The notes under the pieces were generated by a model. That model had not been told where the DNA came from and ran no database searches. It worked only from the letters and a program-made list of their open reading frames with translations. DNA of 64,000 nucleotides from assembly GCA_025504975.1 (NCBI GenBank), contig JANUWI010000002.1:3286001-3350000 (forward strand), written 5' to 3'. Of this stretch, positions 47,162 to 56,668 are shown in pieces; position 1 is the first letter of the stretch; each line of letters starts with the position of its first letter. The position numbers and the translations under genes are program-made. This DNA comes from Plenodomus lindquistii. Lineage: Eukaryota; Ascomycota; Dothideomycetes; Pleosporales; Leptosphaeriaceae.

Positions 47162-48394
47162 TTACAGCTTACTTCCCTTTCCACCACCCAGTGTAACGAC
47201 CAACTTGCCAAACTGACTTGCATTCTTCATGTCATCGAACAGCGTATCGATTTGCGCAATATCCAAGCCATGCACACTGCGACTGACAATCGGCTTGACC
47301 TTCTTCTCGCGCACAAATTGTACCATTTCTGCAAACTCCTTGCGGGAGCCCATGGTCGAGCCGCGGACTTCGATGTTGCGTAGGACCGCAGACATGAGAA
47401 AGTCCATTTTGGGGGAGACGGTCATGCCGTAGATGGAGATTATGCCGCCAGCCTGGGAGATTTCATGTTAACATCATACCGCGAGATTTCAGAGAATGAC
47501 AAGTGTGTGTATAAAGAATGCGCGTGCGTACCTTGAGCAATCTGCTTCCCTTGCTGACAACATCACCACCCGCGCCATCGACAATAGCGTCCAGAAACTT
47601 TCTATCACTAGGCAGAATACCCTGTAATTTCTTATCCCAACCATCTTCCTTGTAAATTACACCGCCTTTTGCGCCCAACTTGACCGCTTTATCAATCTTC
47701 TCCTGGTTTCCACTTGTAACATACACATTACATCCCTGCGCCACCGCAAACAGCAATACCATCAGCGCAACTCCACCCCCAATACCCGTGACCAGGATAT
47801 TCCGGCCCGCAACCGCATTTCCGCTTTTCACCCAGAATGCGCGCCAGCCTGTCAGTCCGGTCAAGGGCAGCGAAGCCGCTTCCTCGTCGCTCAGGTGCTC
47901 GGGGCATTCTTCGAGTTCGCCGGCATCCAGGGTTGCGACGTCGGCTAGTGTGCCGACAGGGTTGTTTTTTGTGCCGCCGAGGATGGCGTAGCCTTGGGGT
48001 GACTCGGGGCCTTCGAGGCTGTCTTTCCAGCCTGTGCCCGGGTTCAATATGACGCGCTTGTTGAGCCAGGACTTGGCGGTTGCGGAGGTGCCGGTGGATG
48101 TTACGATGCCGACGCCGTCGGCGAGGAGGGGCACGCCGAAGGTGGTGCCGGGGTAGAGATGTTGGCGGATGAAGAGGTCGCGGTGGTTGAGAGCGGCGGC
48201 GGTGAGGGTTACGACGGTCTATAGTATGGGGTGTTAGATGGTAGATTCAGGACCATGGCATAAGTGCAATAATGTAAGGTGAGACTAACGTCATTTTCCT
48301 TTGGTTGAGGCTCAGGTACGGTGATCTTCTCGAGTGGGTAGTACACTTTTCCTGGCTTGCCTTCAATTTGCTTGATAACGATTGCGGAAGGCAT
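47162..48394 (-). CDS. Zinc-type alcohol dehydrogenase-like/quinone oxidoreductase (MDR superfamily)
   Basis: Three exons: 48394..48290, 48218..47532, 47452..47162; 360 residues. Start MPSAIVIKQIEGKPGKVYYP. The GroES-like part has LTAAALNHRDLFIRQHLYPG and PLLADGVGIVTSTG. The Rossmann part has SLPLTGLTGWRAFWVKSG, ILVTGIGGGVALMVLLFAVA (nucleotide motif GxGGGV) and DAIVDGAGGDVVSKGSRLLK. The terminal exon adds GGIISIYGMTVSPKMDF. The catalytic-zinc cysteine of true alcohol dehydrogenases is replaced (NHRD motif, no GHE), pointing to the zinc-independent quinone-oxidoreductase/YogA-type branch. Substrate unknown. Wobble preference shifts from C to G on the coding strand near 47880. Confidence 0.88.
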
Positions 48395-48804
48395 GGTTGC
48401 GATGAAATCAAACGAAGCAAAACGGGAGTTGGGAAAGTTCAAGGGATATCAAGGTGGAATTGCAAGAGGGTACACCTCTGCGTTGTAAGCAAAAGTGTGA
48501 TCTAATCGATTCATGGCGAACGCGGTGAGGGTGATGCTTGAATAGCCGAGCCGAGGTCGTGAAGCTTAAGGTGATGGCGTCGATGCGGGGCAAATGGGGA
48601 AGCCGCACGGACATGGTTTGGATTATGCAGGCATCACTTCATTCCTTGAGTTTGTAATCTCAATGGCATCTAGATTCGTACAAGTTCATTAAGCATTGAG
48701 ACAAGATCTCATACTACATAGATTCGCATGCTAGCGAAAGCTAAGCTCGAAAGCATGGTCGGGTATACGTCCTTGTAACCAAGTTCGCCAGTTGGAGAGC
48801 GCAT
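48395..48804. other. Intergenic region between the MDR gene and the second permease
   Basis: Promoter of the MDR gene and 3' flank of the permease gene, 410 bp. Nothing else seen. Confidence 0.55.
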
Positions 48805-50595
48805 TCACGACCTCCACCTGAAGGAAGGATGTCTCCAGTCAAGGTCCTCAATCTCAGAATCAGACTTGCCTGCTAATTCCTCATCAACGTTGACGTTCGC
48901 TCGCTTGCTATTGCTCATCTTCATCCAGAACAACAGGACCGTACTGCTGATGAGAATCGTGCTGCTAGTACCAAGATTCAATCCATTGCCAATTGGGTAG
49001 TTGGGGCCATCAAAGGGCAAGAAGCTCCATGTTGAGATTAGACCACCGATGTTGCCAAACATGACGACAGTGCCAATGGCGGACGCGCGTGCGGTATCAG
49101 AAACAACATTGGCAGATGCCTGGGCGTTACCCAGGGCTCCGAATGAGAAGGCGCCTGAGGCGATGAGAAAGGTTGCTCCGTAGCGGACCATGGCAGCCTT
49201 GCTTGCGAGGAACACTAGCGCGAACCGTTAGTGATTGAAGTAGACAGGATTTGACAGTGTGTCGACTCACTGATATAACCAATCATCATCAAAGGCGCAG
49301 AGCAGACCATCACAATGGTTCGCCTATCGATGCGCCAGCTGATAAAGGGCAGGAGTACTGTGAAGAAAGCACCAACGATGTATGGCGGCACTGTGTGCAA
49401 CTGCTGCGATACGGTGGAGTTTCTGGGGTAGATTGTGCGGACGATTGTTGGCAAGAAGAAAGCGAGACCTTGAACCGTGATGTTATCGAGGAGGAATATG
49501 AATGAAGTCGCGAGAACAACCGGGTTCAAAATACCGCGCATTGTCTTCTTCTTGTCGAGCTTGTCAAGAACTTGGTTCTGGCCAACGCGCTCAGACTTGA
49601 CGCGAGCAATGGCCAAGTCCTTCTCGGCCTGAGACAGCCAGCGTGCGGTCTCTGGTCGATCTGTGAGGGTGAAGAAGGAGATGAGGGCGAGAATGCAGGT
49701 AATGATGCCCTCAATGGCGAAGATCATGCGCCATCTTGTGAGCGAGCCGAAGGAATCAAGCGTTAAGATCGCGGAAGCAAGAAGACCTCCAAATGCACCG
49801 GCGAGAGGTGCAGCGACAATGTAGAGCGAGAGACGAAAGGCCAGCTCAGATCGGCGATACCACTGCGATCAGTCAGTACGTTTTGACATATACAGAGAAG
49901 TTGTTTGAATGTGAGGATTTGGATTTGAAGTAGGGCAACTTACGCGACTGAGATAGTATGCGATACCCGGCAGCATACCAGCCTCGAATATGCCGAGGAC
50001 AAAGCGTACGCCGCAGATTTGTTCGACAGTGTCCACGAAAGCCGTGGCGATCGAGACGGCACCAAAGCAGAGTGAAATGATAGGGATGAACCAGCCAGGC
50101 CCCATCCATTTACAGCAAATGTTGGAGGGAATCTCAAAGACGATGTAGGAGACATAGAAGACCGATAAGACTTGGTTGTAGTCGTAGCCTTGGAGTTTCA
50201 AGTCTCTCTCCAGACCTGCCAAGCGTGCGTTTCCGATGTTGGCTCTGTCGATGAAGCAGAATCTAAATGAATCGGAATTAGAGATGGTTCCCGTTGCGAT
50301 TTCACGTCCAAAGACTTACAGGTAAAGAAGAAAGACGGTGGGAATGATGTACAAGTCAATCTTCAGCCGCACTCGTGCTTCAGCCTTGGCGTCGAATTGC
50401 ATCAGTGCGTTTCCGTAGCTGTGGAAAACATTAGCGATCCATCAAAGGCCATTTGAGACAATCGACTGACATATCAGTAGCAGCATGGCCTCTTTCCGCG
50501 ATCTGGTGCGCATCTTCTTTGGGGTCATCATGATGGTCCTCATTGTGGCTCGACGAATGCTTCTCGGCCGACAATCTGGCCTGTGGTTGAGCCAT
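48805..50595 (-). CDS. Second Dal5/anion:cation symporter family MFS permease
   Basis: Five exons on the minus strand: 50595..50471, 50418..50320, 50262..49944, 49862..49271, 49214..48805; 514 residues, the same length as the permease at 28245. Cytosolic N-terminus is His/Glu-rich (MAQPQARLSAEKHSSSHNED). The TM1 signature LFCFIDRANIGNARLAGLE spans intron 2. Then YNQVLSVFYVSYIVFEIPSN, FVLGIFEAGMLPGIAYYLSRWY, the loop LTDRPETARWLSQAEKDLA and FNIGGL-like FGNIGGLISTWSFLPFDGPNY. This last block is typical of the tartrate/phthalate-type or nicotinate subgroup. Substrate unresolved. Exon-intron pattern differs from the first permease, so the two are not a recent duplication. Upstream lies a region with two CACGTG sites. 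Confidence 0.9.
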
Positions 50596-52172
50596 CGTTT
50601 TCAAAAGCAATGAGAGCAAGATGTCGATCGAAACAAAGGCAACTCGTAACGCGGTGCCCACTCTCTTATGTATGCAGTATCGTCCCCCAGAAAGCGGCAA
50701 GATGCCCGCAGCACGGATGGCCCAGCCCCCAGTCTCGCAGGGGTCGATGCGGAGCGCAGAGATGCCAAGCTCAATAGTGCTGTGATGTTGGCCTTGCTAG
50801 GCCCCGGCAGGTGAGGTGCGACAGAATGCAGTCCACTCATCGTGGAGATGGTCTCCACCCCCAGGTTCAGCTCCAGTCGCGACTCGTCCGGTCTGGGGCA
50901 ATGCGCCATCGCGGTTTTTGTGAACGGGTCCGGAAGCGAGATGCGGTATCTGTCGTCGGGACGCTGCGTCACATGGCCATACAATGATATCCACACTACC
51001 CCGCGACGCCATCGGTTTTATACGGGATAAATGCTACGCGATCTCGAATGCCGTTGTTCTGATAGGTAGGTCGCGGCCCTCATGAGTTTCCGCCTCCACA
51101 AACGGCCAAGTCGGAAGTGCGCAGAGAAGATGGCGAGCGTGTGGATAGCCGACTGTACAAGAACTCGACCAGAGCCTAGTTGAGCTGTTGGATATGGGTG
51201 GGAATTTATCCCAGACGAATTTGTGTATAACGAACTGGTGAGTGTTCTCTATCCAGAATATGCCGTCCGAACGCATTCGGCACTGGCTCGCTCCATAATC
51301 ATAGAGGAGCCAACTCTCTATGGACAGACATTGCATCAACCACCTATACAGTAGCGAGCTCGTCTAAAAAGGCTTGACATTGATGACCAGATGGGATAAC
51401 CACACTGTAGGATGTGGGCCAGCCACGTGAACAAGTAGTAGTCGACTAATCCACGGCAATCTGTTGCAGAATCCCGATCATGTGCCTGGAAAAGCGTCCC
51501 GATCACGTGAGGAGCAGGTCCTAAAGCGCCTACTCCTTAGCATTGCCAGCTACACTGTAACTAACACAGCGATGGCTTGCACTAGCGAATCCTGCCCTGA
51601 GCGTTCGGGACCAGATGAGCAAGCCGTGCCCAAAATCATGTAGGCTCTCCCTTCGATACCATTCTTCAGTTCTTCAGTCGCCGCTCGGCAACGCAGGGAA
51701 CGTTCAAAGCATGATCGGACGAAGAGCCTGTTTCTTTTGAGTACTTTGATCAATCTTCTGATTCCTTTGGTGTACAGTTGCCTGCCTCGACATGATGCAA
51801 TGCGCGTCCGCAAGCCCTATCAACGTCACAGGCTGCTATTTGAGAGCAATAATGTGGCGGCTGTTAACATAAGTACCTTGTGGTATGTAAGTGGATTTCG
51901 AGAAGCCCATATGGGACGTGTCCTCGCCGTCTGGAACTACGATACCACCTCGACGTCACGACAATCTAGGCATTGCAATGGTCTCGGCCATTTGCACGCT
52001 GGGACAGTGTATGTTCATCTGGCAGCAAAATGAATCTTCTTGTACGACCTAAGACCTATTTGTAAGTAGCCACAAACGGCAGTGTAAAGCGCAGTCGATA
52101 ACCTTTACCCAGTATGTAACCGTCAAAACGAGCTGCGAAGAAGAGCGCCGCAACGGCAGCTGCATTCTTTTC
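50596..52172. other. Gene-poor region upstream of the second permease
   Basis: About 1.6 kb with only short uninformative frames. CACGTG boxes lie at 51424-51429 and 51504-51509, about 830-910 bp upstream of the permease start, and CCCGATCAYGTG is repeated at 51473 and 51498. Confidence 0.5.
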
Positions 52173-53269
52173 CTACCTCAAACCAAGCAGGGACGTGCGT
52201 CCAATGACAGATCGCACTTGCCCCAAATTGTCCTTCAAGGTCAATTTGAGCAGGTCGTCAATCACAATCTCCTTCTTCCTTTCCATGAGATCGTCGACAT
52301 TCCAATTGCCCGCGATGAACCTCCCATTGAGGAACTTTGCTTTCCTTGACAAAGCCACACATCAGTGTCACCCAACCAATTCTGGAGAGTCGTGGTTGAA
52401 GAGGAAACGGAATAATTCTCTCAGCGTATCAGTGGCGACAAGGCTAGGGTCCATTGGCACGGCAGTCAGGTTGGGGTACTCAGCAGCGACGTACGTTGCG
52501 AGGTTATCGAGAATGGACTTGGACGTGAAGTAATCCCCGAACGGTGAGACTACAACAAAAGCCTGCCATGAGCTGATGTTAACGATGGCAGCGGACGTGT
52601 CCGGACTCGGCAAGAGGCGTAGGAACGAGCGGATCAGCAAGTAGTTGCCTTTGTCTTTGATTTCCTATTCTCACGGGTCAGTGGGAGAAAACTTTACCAA
52701 GTTTAGAGCTAAGGGATGGATTGCTACCTGACTAGGAGTGAGGTGGCTGCAAGCATTGAATCGAGGAAAAGGAGACCTCAGGTACGTACAAAGTTCCGCC
52801 ACGACTCGTCGGGGTCTATCTCATGCAACTTAGGTCCGTCTCAGTCATAGCACCCGCAGCGTTATACGAAAAAGTCAGCATGGCCAAAGTGTTCTTGAAC
52901 TTTCCCAAAGGCAGCCTCAACAGCCTTGGTGTTGGAGACATCCAAAGCGTAAGTGAGGGTCTCAATACTTAGGCTAGACGCCTTGATCGACTGCTCGGTT
53001 GCGGCGAGCTCCTCCGCATTCGAAGCTAACCCCTTGACATCCGCCTTGACGAATGCCGGGACCATCGCCTAGTACCCACATCAACCTGTCAGCACAGATA
53101 CGATCCGGTTGGGCCGCGGAAGGCCTGCTAAGCTGGATCGTATTACTGATGCTCCAGTACCTCGCGAAGCCCCAATTATGACGACTTCTTTGCCAGCTAG
53201 GCTGTTTTCTGGCAGACTTAGGTCGATCGCTAAGTATACATTCTGTTGAACGGTCCTCGGGAACTGCAT
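52173..53269 (-). pseudogene. Decayed short-chain dehydrogenase/reductase
   Basis: Recognisable SDR pieces in order on the minus strand. MQFPRTVQQ start at 53269 with VVIIGASRGTGAS; an intron; NAEELAATEQSIKASS and LDVSNTKAVEAAFGKVQEHF; N-A-A-G region; LHEIDPDESWRNF; a good intron (GTACGT...GAATAG); IVNISSWQAFVV and YFTSK (Ser, Tyr-x3-Lys); AAEYPNLTAVPMDP; then KFLNGRFIAGNWNVDDL. The frame is broken at least three times: at about 52861-52866 (TAA after FFV), between the NAAG block and LHEID (about 52830), and at about 52345-52367. At the last site TGA-CAC-TGA interrupts and the family-like VWL segment is in another frame. No intron can bridge these 10-30 base gaps. The catalytic residues survive, so decay is recent. 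MITE lies 142 bp upstream. Confidence 0.82.
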
Positions 53270-53410
53270 CGCATCGACGTCACGTAGTGATCTTTCGTGA
53301 GCTTACCGGCGAGGTCCATCATGGCGACAAGGTTCTGGTTCGAAGTCACAGGAGTGGATTGATTGTGCTCAACGAATAAGTGATACATCCGGAATGCCGT
53401 ACGGTGCGTA

Positions 53411-53630
53411 TTTACAGAATCTTTGCACGTCGGTTCGCACCCCTGTAGCGCCCGAATAATATACCGCCGCAGCGCTGATTTGGCGATTAATTCTAGGATA
53501 CAGTTTCACTGCTCCACTAGGTATAGAGCTTCTCTAATTAGGTTAGAGATAAGCAGAAAAACTGTACAATATTTAGTATCGCAGCTGACCAACTAGTAGG
53601 GGTGCGAACCGACGTGAAAACATCCTGTAA
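53411..53630. mobile_element. TA-flanked MITE with about 33-bp inverted repeats
   Basis: A 220-bp non-coding element. The left arm CACGTCGGTTCGCACCCCT (53426-53444) is matched perfectly by the reverse complement at 53598-53616. Similarity extends outward to TTACAG (53412 on the left, 53630 on the right) with three mismatches, giving about 33 bp. TA flanks both ends (53409-53410, 53631-53632); the left arm has one extra T. Inner arms are also imperfectly complementary (ATACAGTTTCACTGCT against AGCAGAAAAACTGTAC), so the whole element can fold on itself. No ORF. Size, TA target and arms suggest a Tc1/mariner (pogo/Fot1)-mobilised MITE; no autonomous partner is in this window. Confidence 0.85.
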
Positions 53631-54464
53631 TATGAGGCTATGAGAACGGAAAACAACTTCCTACGGCGAGACTCCTCCACAGTTAGATCCATCATTGGCG
53701 CGTTTACCACTGTCAACAGGGGCTTGTTTCACACGAGGGTAGTGGGAAAGTGTCGCCAACTCAGTATCGGACCGGCAAGTCCTGATCGACTCGTACACAC
53801 TTCTCTCTTGATGAAAGCCCAAGCGATCATGTCGGCACTTTTACGAGGATCCCTGCTTGTCAGCACCGACATGGACTAGTTCAACGTCCCGACCCGCAAA
53901 ACCTGCACGCAATCTTTCCGTGAAAGGTTCGTTGTTCACCACACTATGGAATCAGAACTGGGGTCATCGCGTCTGTTGATATTGAAGCCGCACAAAACCT
54001 CCTCATACCCATCGAGGCTGACGATGAGTTTTATCGTCACATTGCAGATCTCCTGAGACGTAGCGGGAGCTCGCCGAATCCAGGTAGTGACTGAATGAAA
54101 TGCGGATGCAGTATCCGAAGCGGTTTTCGGACAAATCTGATTCGTAAGGTCTGATCATGTCGCTTTGGGGCTTACTGTGTACATGCGCGCCTTGGCTGTT
54201 CCCCATCATGTGGGTGGCACTCGGTAGAACCTTGTATGAGAATGAGATATCCCTAGCAAGGCACGGTAATCATTAAGCCCTATCGATCAGGCACTGTTCC
54301 ACTATGTGTAGTTCAAAAGCTCCGAAATCGAATGATCCACCTGCTCCTGCGGTCCTCCGACTTCACACATGTACCGCGTTGACATTGCGCGATTTGCGAT
54401 TTGAACAACATCTCTTACAATACTCTGTACACTGCAGCATTGACGAGGTGTTCACAAAGCCAAT
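53631..54464. other. Gene-poor region next to the MITE
   Basis: 834 bp with short frames only; includes the promoter of the membrane-protein gene at 54465. Nothing else recognised. Confidence 0.5.
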
Positions 54465-55959
54465 ATGACCCTCCACGAAGTAAGTTGAAATACGATGAGG
54501 GTTTATGTTGCAGTCACTAAGCACAAGGATAGGATCTAGGGCCGAATCTAACGGCGACGGTCCTCACAACCGGATCGCTGGCGTTCATCACGATGGGGAT
54601 GCGAGTCTACACCCGGATCACCAAGCGTAATTGGGGTATAGAGGATTGGGTCATGTCAATTGGATGTGTGAGTCTCCAATAGACCTTCTATTGTACCTAG
54701 GTACCAGAAGAGATGCTAACGCCTGTTAGTTGCCCATGTTGACCTTGACCATCGTCACCACCATCGGCTCCTACCATGGAATCGGTTCTAAAGACAGTAC
54801 TTTCGCTCGTCCTGGAAACCAGAAATACATTGAGAGAGCGTTTTTCGTACGTTCAATGCGATCCTACCTATCCGATAACTCTTCGCTTACGATTGATGCA
54901 GTGGTTCTTCCTCTACGAAATATTTTGGTGCACGTCCATCATTTTCGTTAACCTGAGCATCTCATTCACGCTGAACCGGATCGCCGGCAGGAAGATGGCA
55001 TTTGTTTACACAAGTTACGCCATCATGGGGCTTTGTGCCAGTACCAATCTGGGAACGGCTTTGTACATCATATTTCGGTGCAATCCTGTAGAGTACGTGA
55101 GACAATCGAAATCCGGTACTACGAATGCTGACTACCTTTCAACAGAGCTTTCTGGAGGGCCGACCTAGTGGCTGAAGGCGGCCATTGCAATGATCCGGTT
55201 CATCTGCAAAACGTTTACTATTTCTGCTCTTCGGTCAACATCTTCACCGATTGGGCGACAGCTCTGATGTCGGTAGTGTCTCTGCGTTATTGTGCACTAC
55301 GCTGACATATAGGCAGGCCGATCGCGTTGATCTGGAACGTGCAGATGAATCGAAACACAAAGATATCAGTAATTGGTGTCCTGGGCCTCGGTATCTTGTG
55401 AGTTATTACTGCCCTGTTCGAGACTGGGAGCTGATGGTTCGATAGCGCATCTGTCTCAGGCCTGGTCCGTATGAAGTACACGATAGCCTTGACCAGTAGG
55501 AACGACTACGCGTGTAAGTATTGTGCTCCTTTCAGTTGACGCTGTCACCAGGCTAACTCGCCTCATCCAGATGGACTCGCGAACCTCTTGATCTGGGGCT
55601 ACGCCGAACCCGCCCTCGGCATGACCGTCGGGAATATCGCAACACTCAGGCCTCTCTTTCAGCGCGTGCTCAGTCTAGGCTCCGGTGGATCAGGCCCAGG
55701 GAAATCGAACCGCACAACTGCGATAACCAGCACGCCTGGGCGAACGCACCCATACAAGCCTTTTGACCCTGACCACGAGCTCGGCGTGCTGGACAATAAC
55801 AAGGGCGACCACGTATCGACACATATTCATGCTGGTCAAATTGGACGGGATAGTGTCTCTAGTGATAACGAAAGCCAAAAAGAGATATTGGAAAAGTCTG
55901 CAATGCCGCCGAAGCGAGGTATCGTGGTCAGCCAGCAAGTTGAGATCAGTCACTCTTAA
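54465..55959 (+). CDS. Fungal rhodopsin-like/PTH11-type seven-helix membrane protein
   Basis: Eight exons: 54465..54479, 54533..54667, 54730..54846, 54902..55092, 55146..55268, 55317..55397, 55446..55513, 55571..55959; 372 residues. Spliced protein: MTLHE-DLGPNLTATVLTTGS, then MRVYTRITKRNWGIEDWVM, a hallmark of the family (R-x-Y-x-R...W-D/E-D-W). Five further membrane segments follow, such as WFFLYEIFWCTSIIFVNLSI, YYFCSSVNIFTDWATALMPI and the terminal YAEPALGMTVGNIATLRPLF (E-x-x-x-G-x-x-x-A/N-x-x-x-L-R-P-L). The cytosolic tail is Ser/His-rich. The Cys pair of the extracellular loops (FRCNP, GGHCND) is present. There is no CFEM domain and no retinal lysine, so it is not a photoreceptor. PTH11-like proteins act as surface sensors in some pathogens; ligand unknown. 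Exon 5 uses a weak GTCGGT donor, required for frame. Confidence 0.85.
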
Positions 55960-56668
55960 TTGCCATTGGCTCTGGGAAGCTATAAAGATGCCACATCAGA
56001 GCGTAATTTGTTGTTGGCCAGTTAGTATTGCAAAATTAAGATAGGTTCAGAAGGTGCTCGCGTGTTTTGGGTTTTGACTTCTAAGGATAATCATCTAGCG
56101 ACTAGCAACTGACTGGTGCCCAAGGTTCCTGAAGTCATGCCACGTCTTATAACTTGGAAGAGTGCTGCGTCAGCCTATACGCGATGTAGATGTGCCATTA
56201 ACAAAAATGCTCACCCGGAGCGCGACCAGATCAGCAAGGCTTCCATGTAGCGTAGCTCCGATGAAGGGGATCGCAAGCCAGCTGTTCTTCACTTTCCGTG
56301 TCGCCTTAAACATCGCCATTCTCGTGGTCAGGAATGCAGTCAACTAAGCGATCGTTGTGCAATGTGTAGTAAACAGATGCACTTCCCAGTTCTTGAATAT
56401 CGCACGAACTAGTCGAGCCCTGCTCTTTGGAATGTCTAGAGGTCTGGAAGGTGCGCGCATATCTTATGTGTCAACTTGTAAGAGCGAAGGCCAAGCAGAT
56501 CTAATGCACATACAGTGCTTGAGCGACATGTCGTTTGGTCACGATTGACATTTGACAAGTGTATTCTTGAAAAAGTATGATTGAGCTAACATGGGAGTCT
56601 GACGACCACGAATCGTCACCAGACTACACCATCACTCCTACAGCGCGTCCCATTTTGCCGCAATTCCC
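55960..56668. other. Convergent 3' region between receptor-like gene and pectate lyase-like gene
   Basis: 709 bp of short frames; nothing recognised beyond the expected 3' UTRs. Confidence 0.55.

Noticed and set aside
40629..50595. Possible metabolic gene cluster (two SDRs, MDR enzyme, permease)
   Set aside because: Interrupted by LSM4 and a membrane-protein gene, no polyketide, peptide or terpene backbone gene and no cluster regulator.
53430..53442. B-box-like GGTTCGCACCCC suggesting a tRNA or tRNA-derived SINE
   Set aside because: The sequence is part of the inverted-repeat arm, occurs in both arms, and no A box or cloverleaf is present.
54465..55959. Microbial opsin photoreceptor
   Set aside because: The family signature is that of PTH11/rhodopsin-like DUF proteins; there is no retinal-binding lysine motif of true opsins.
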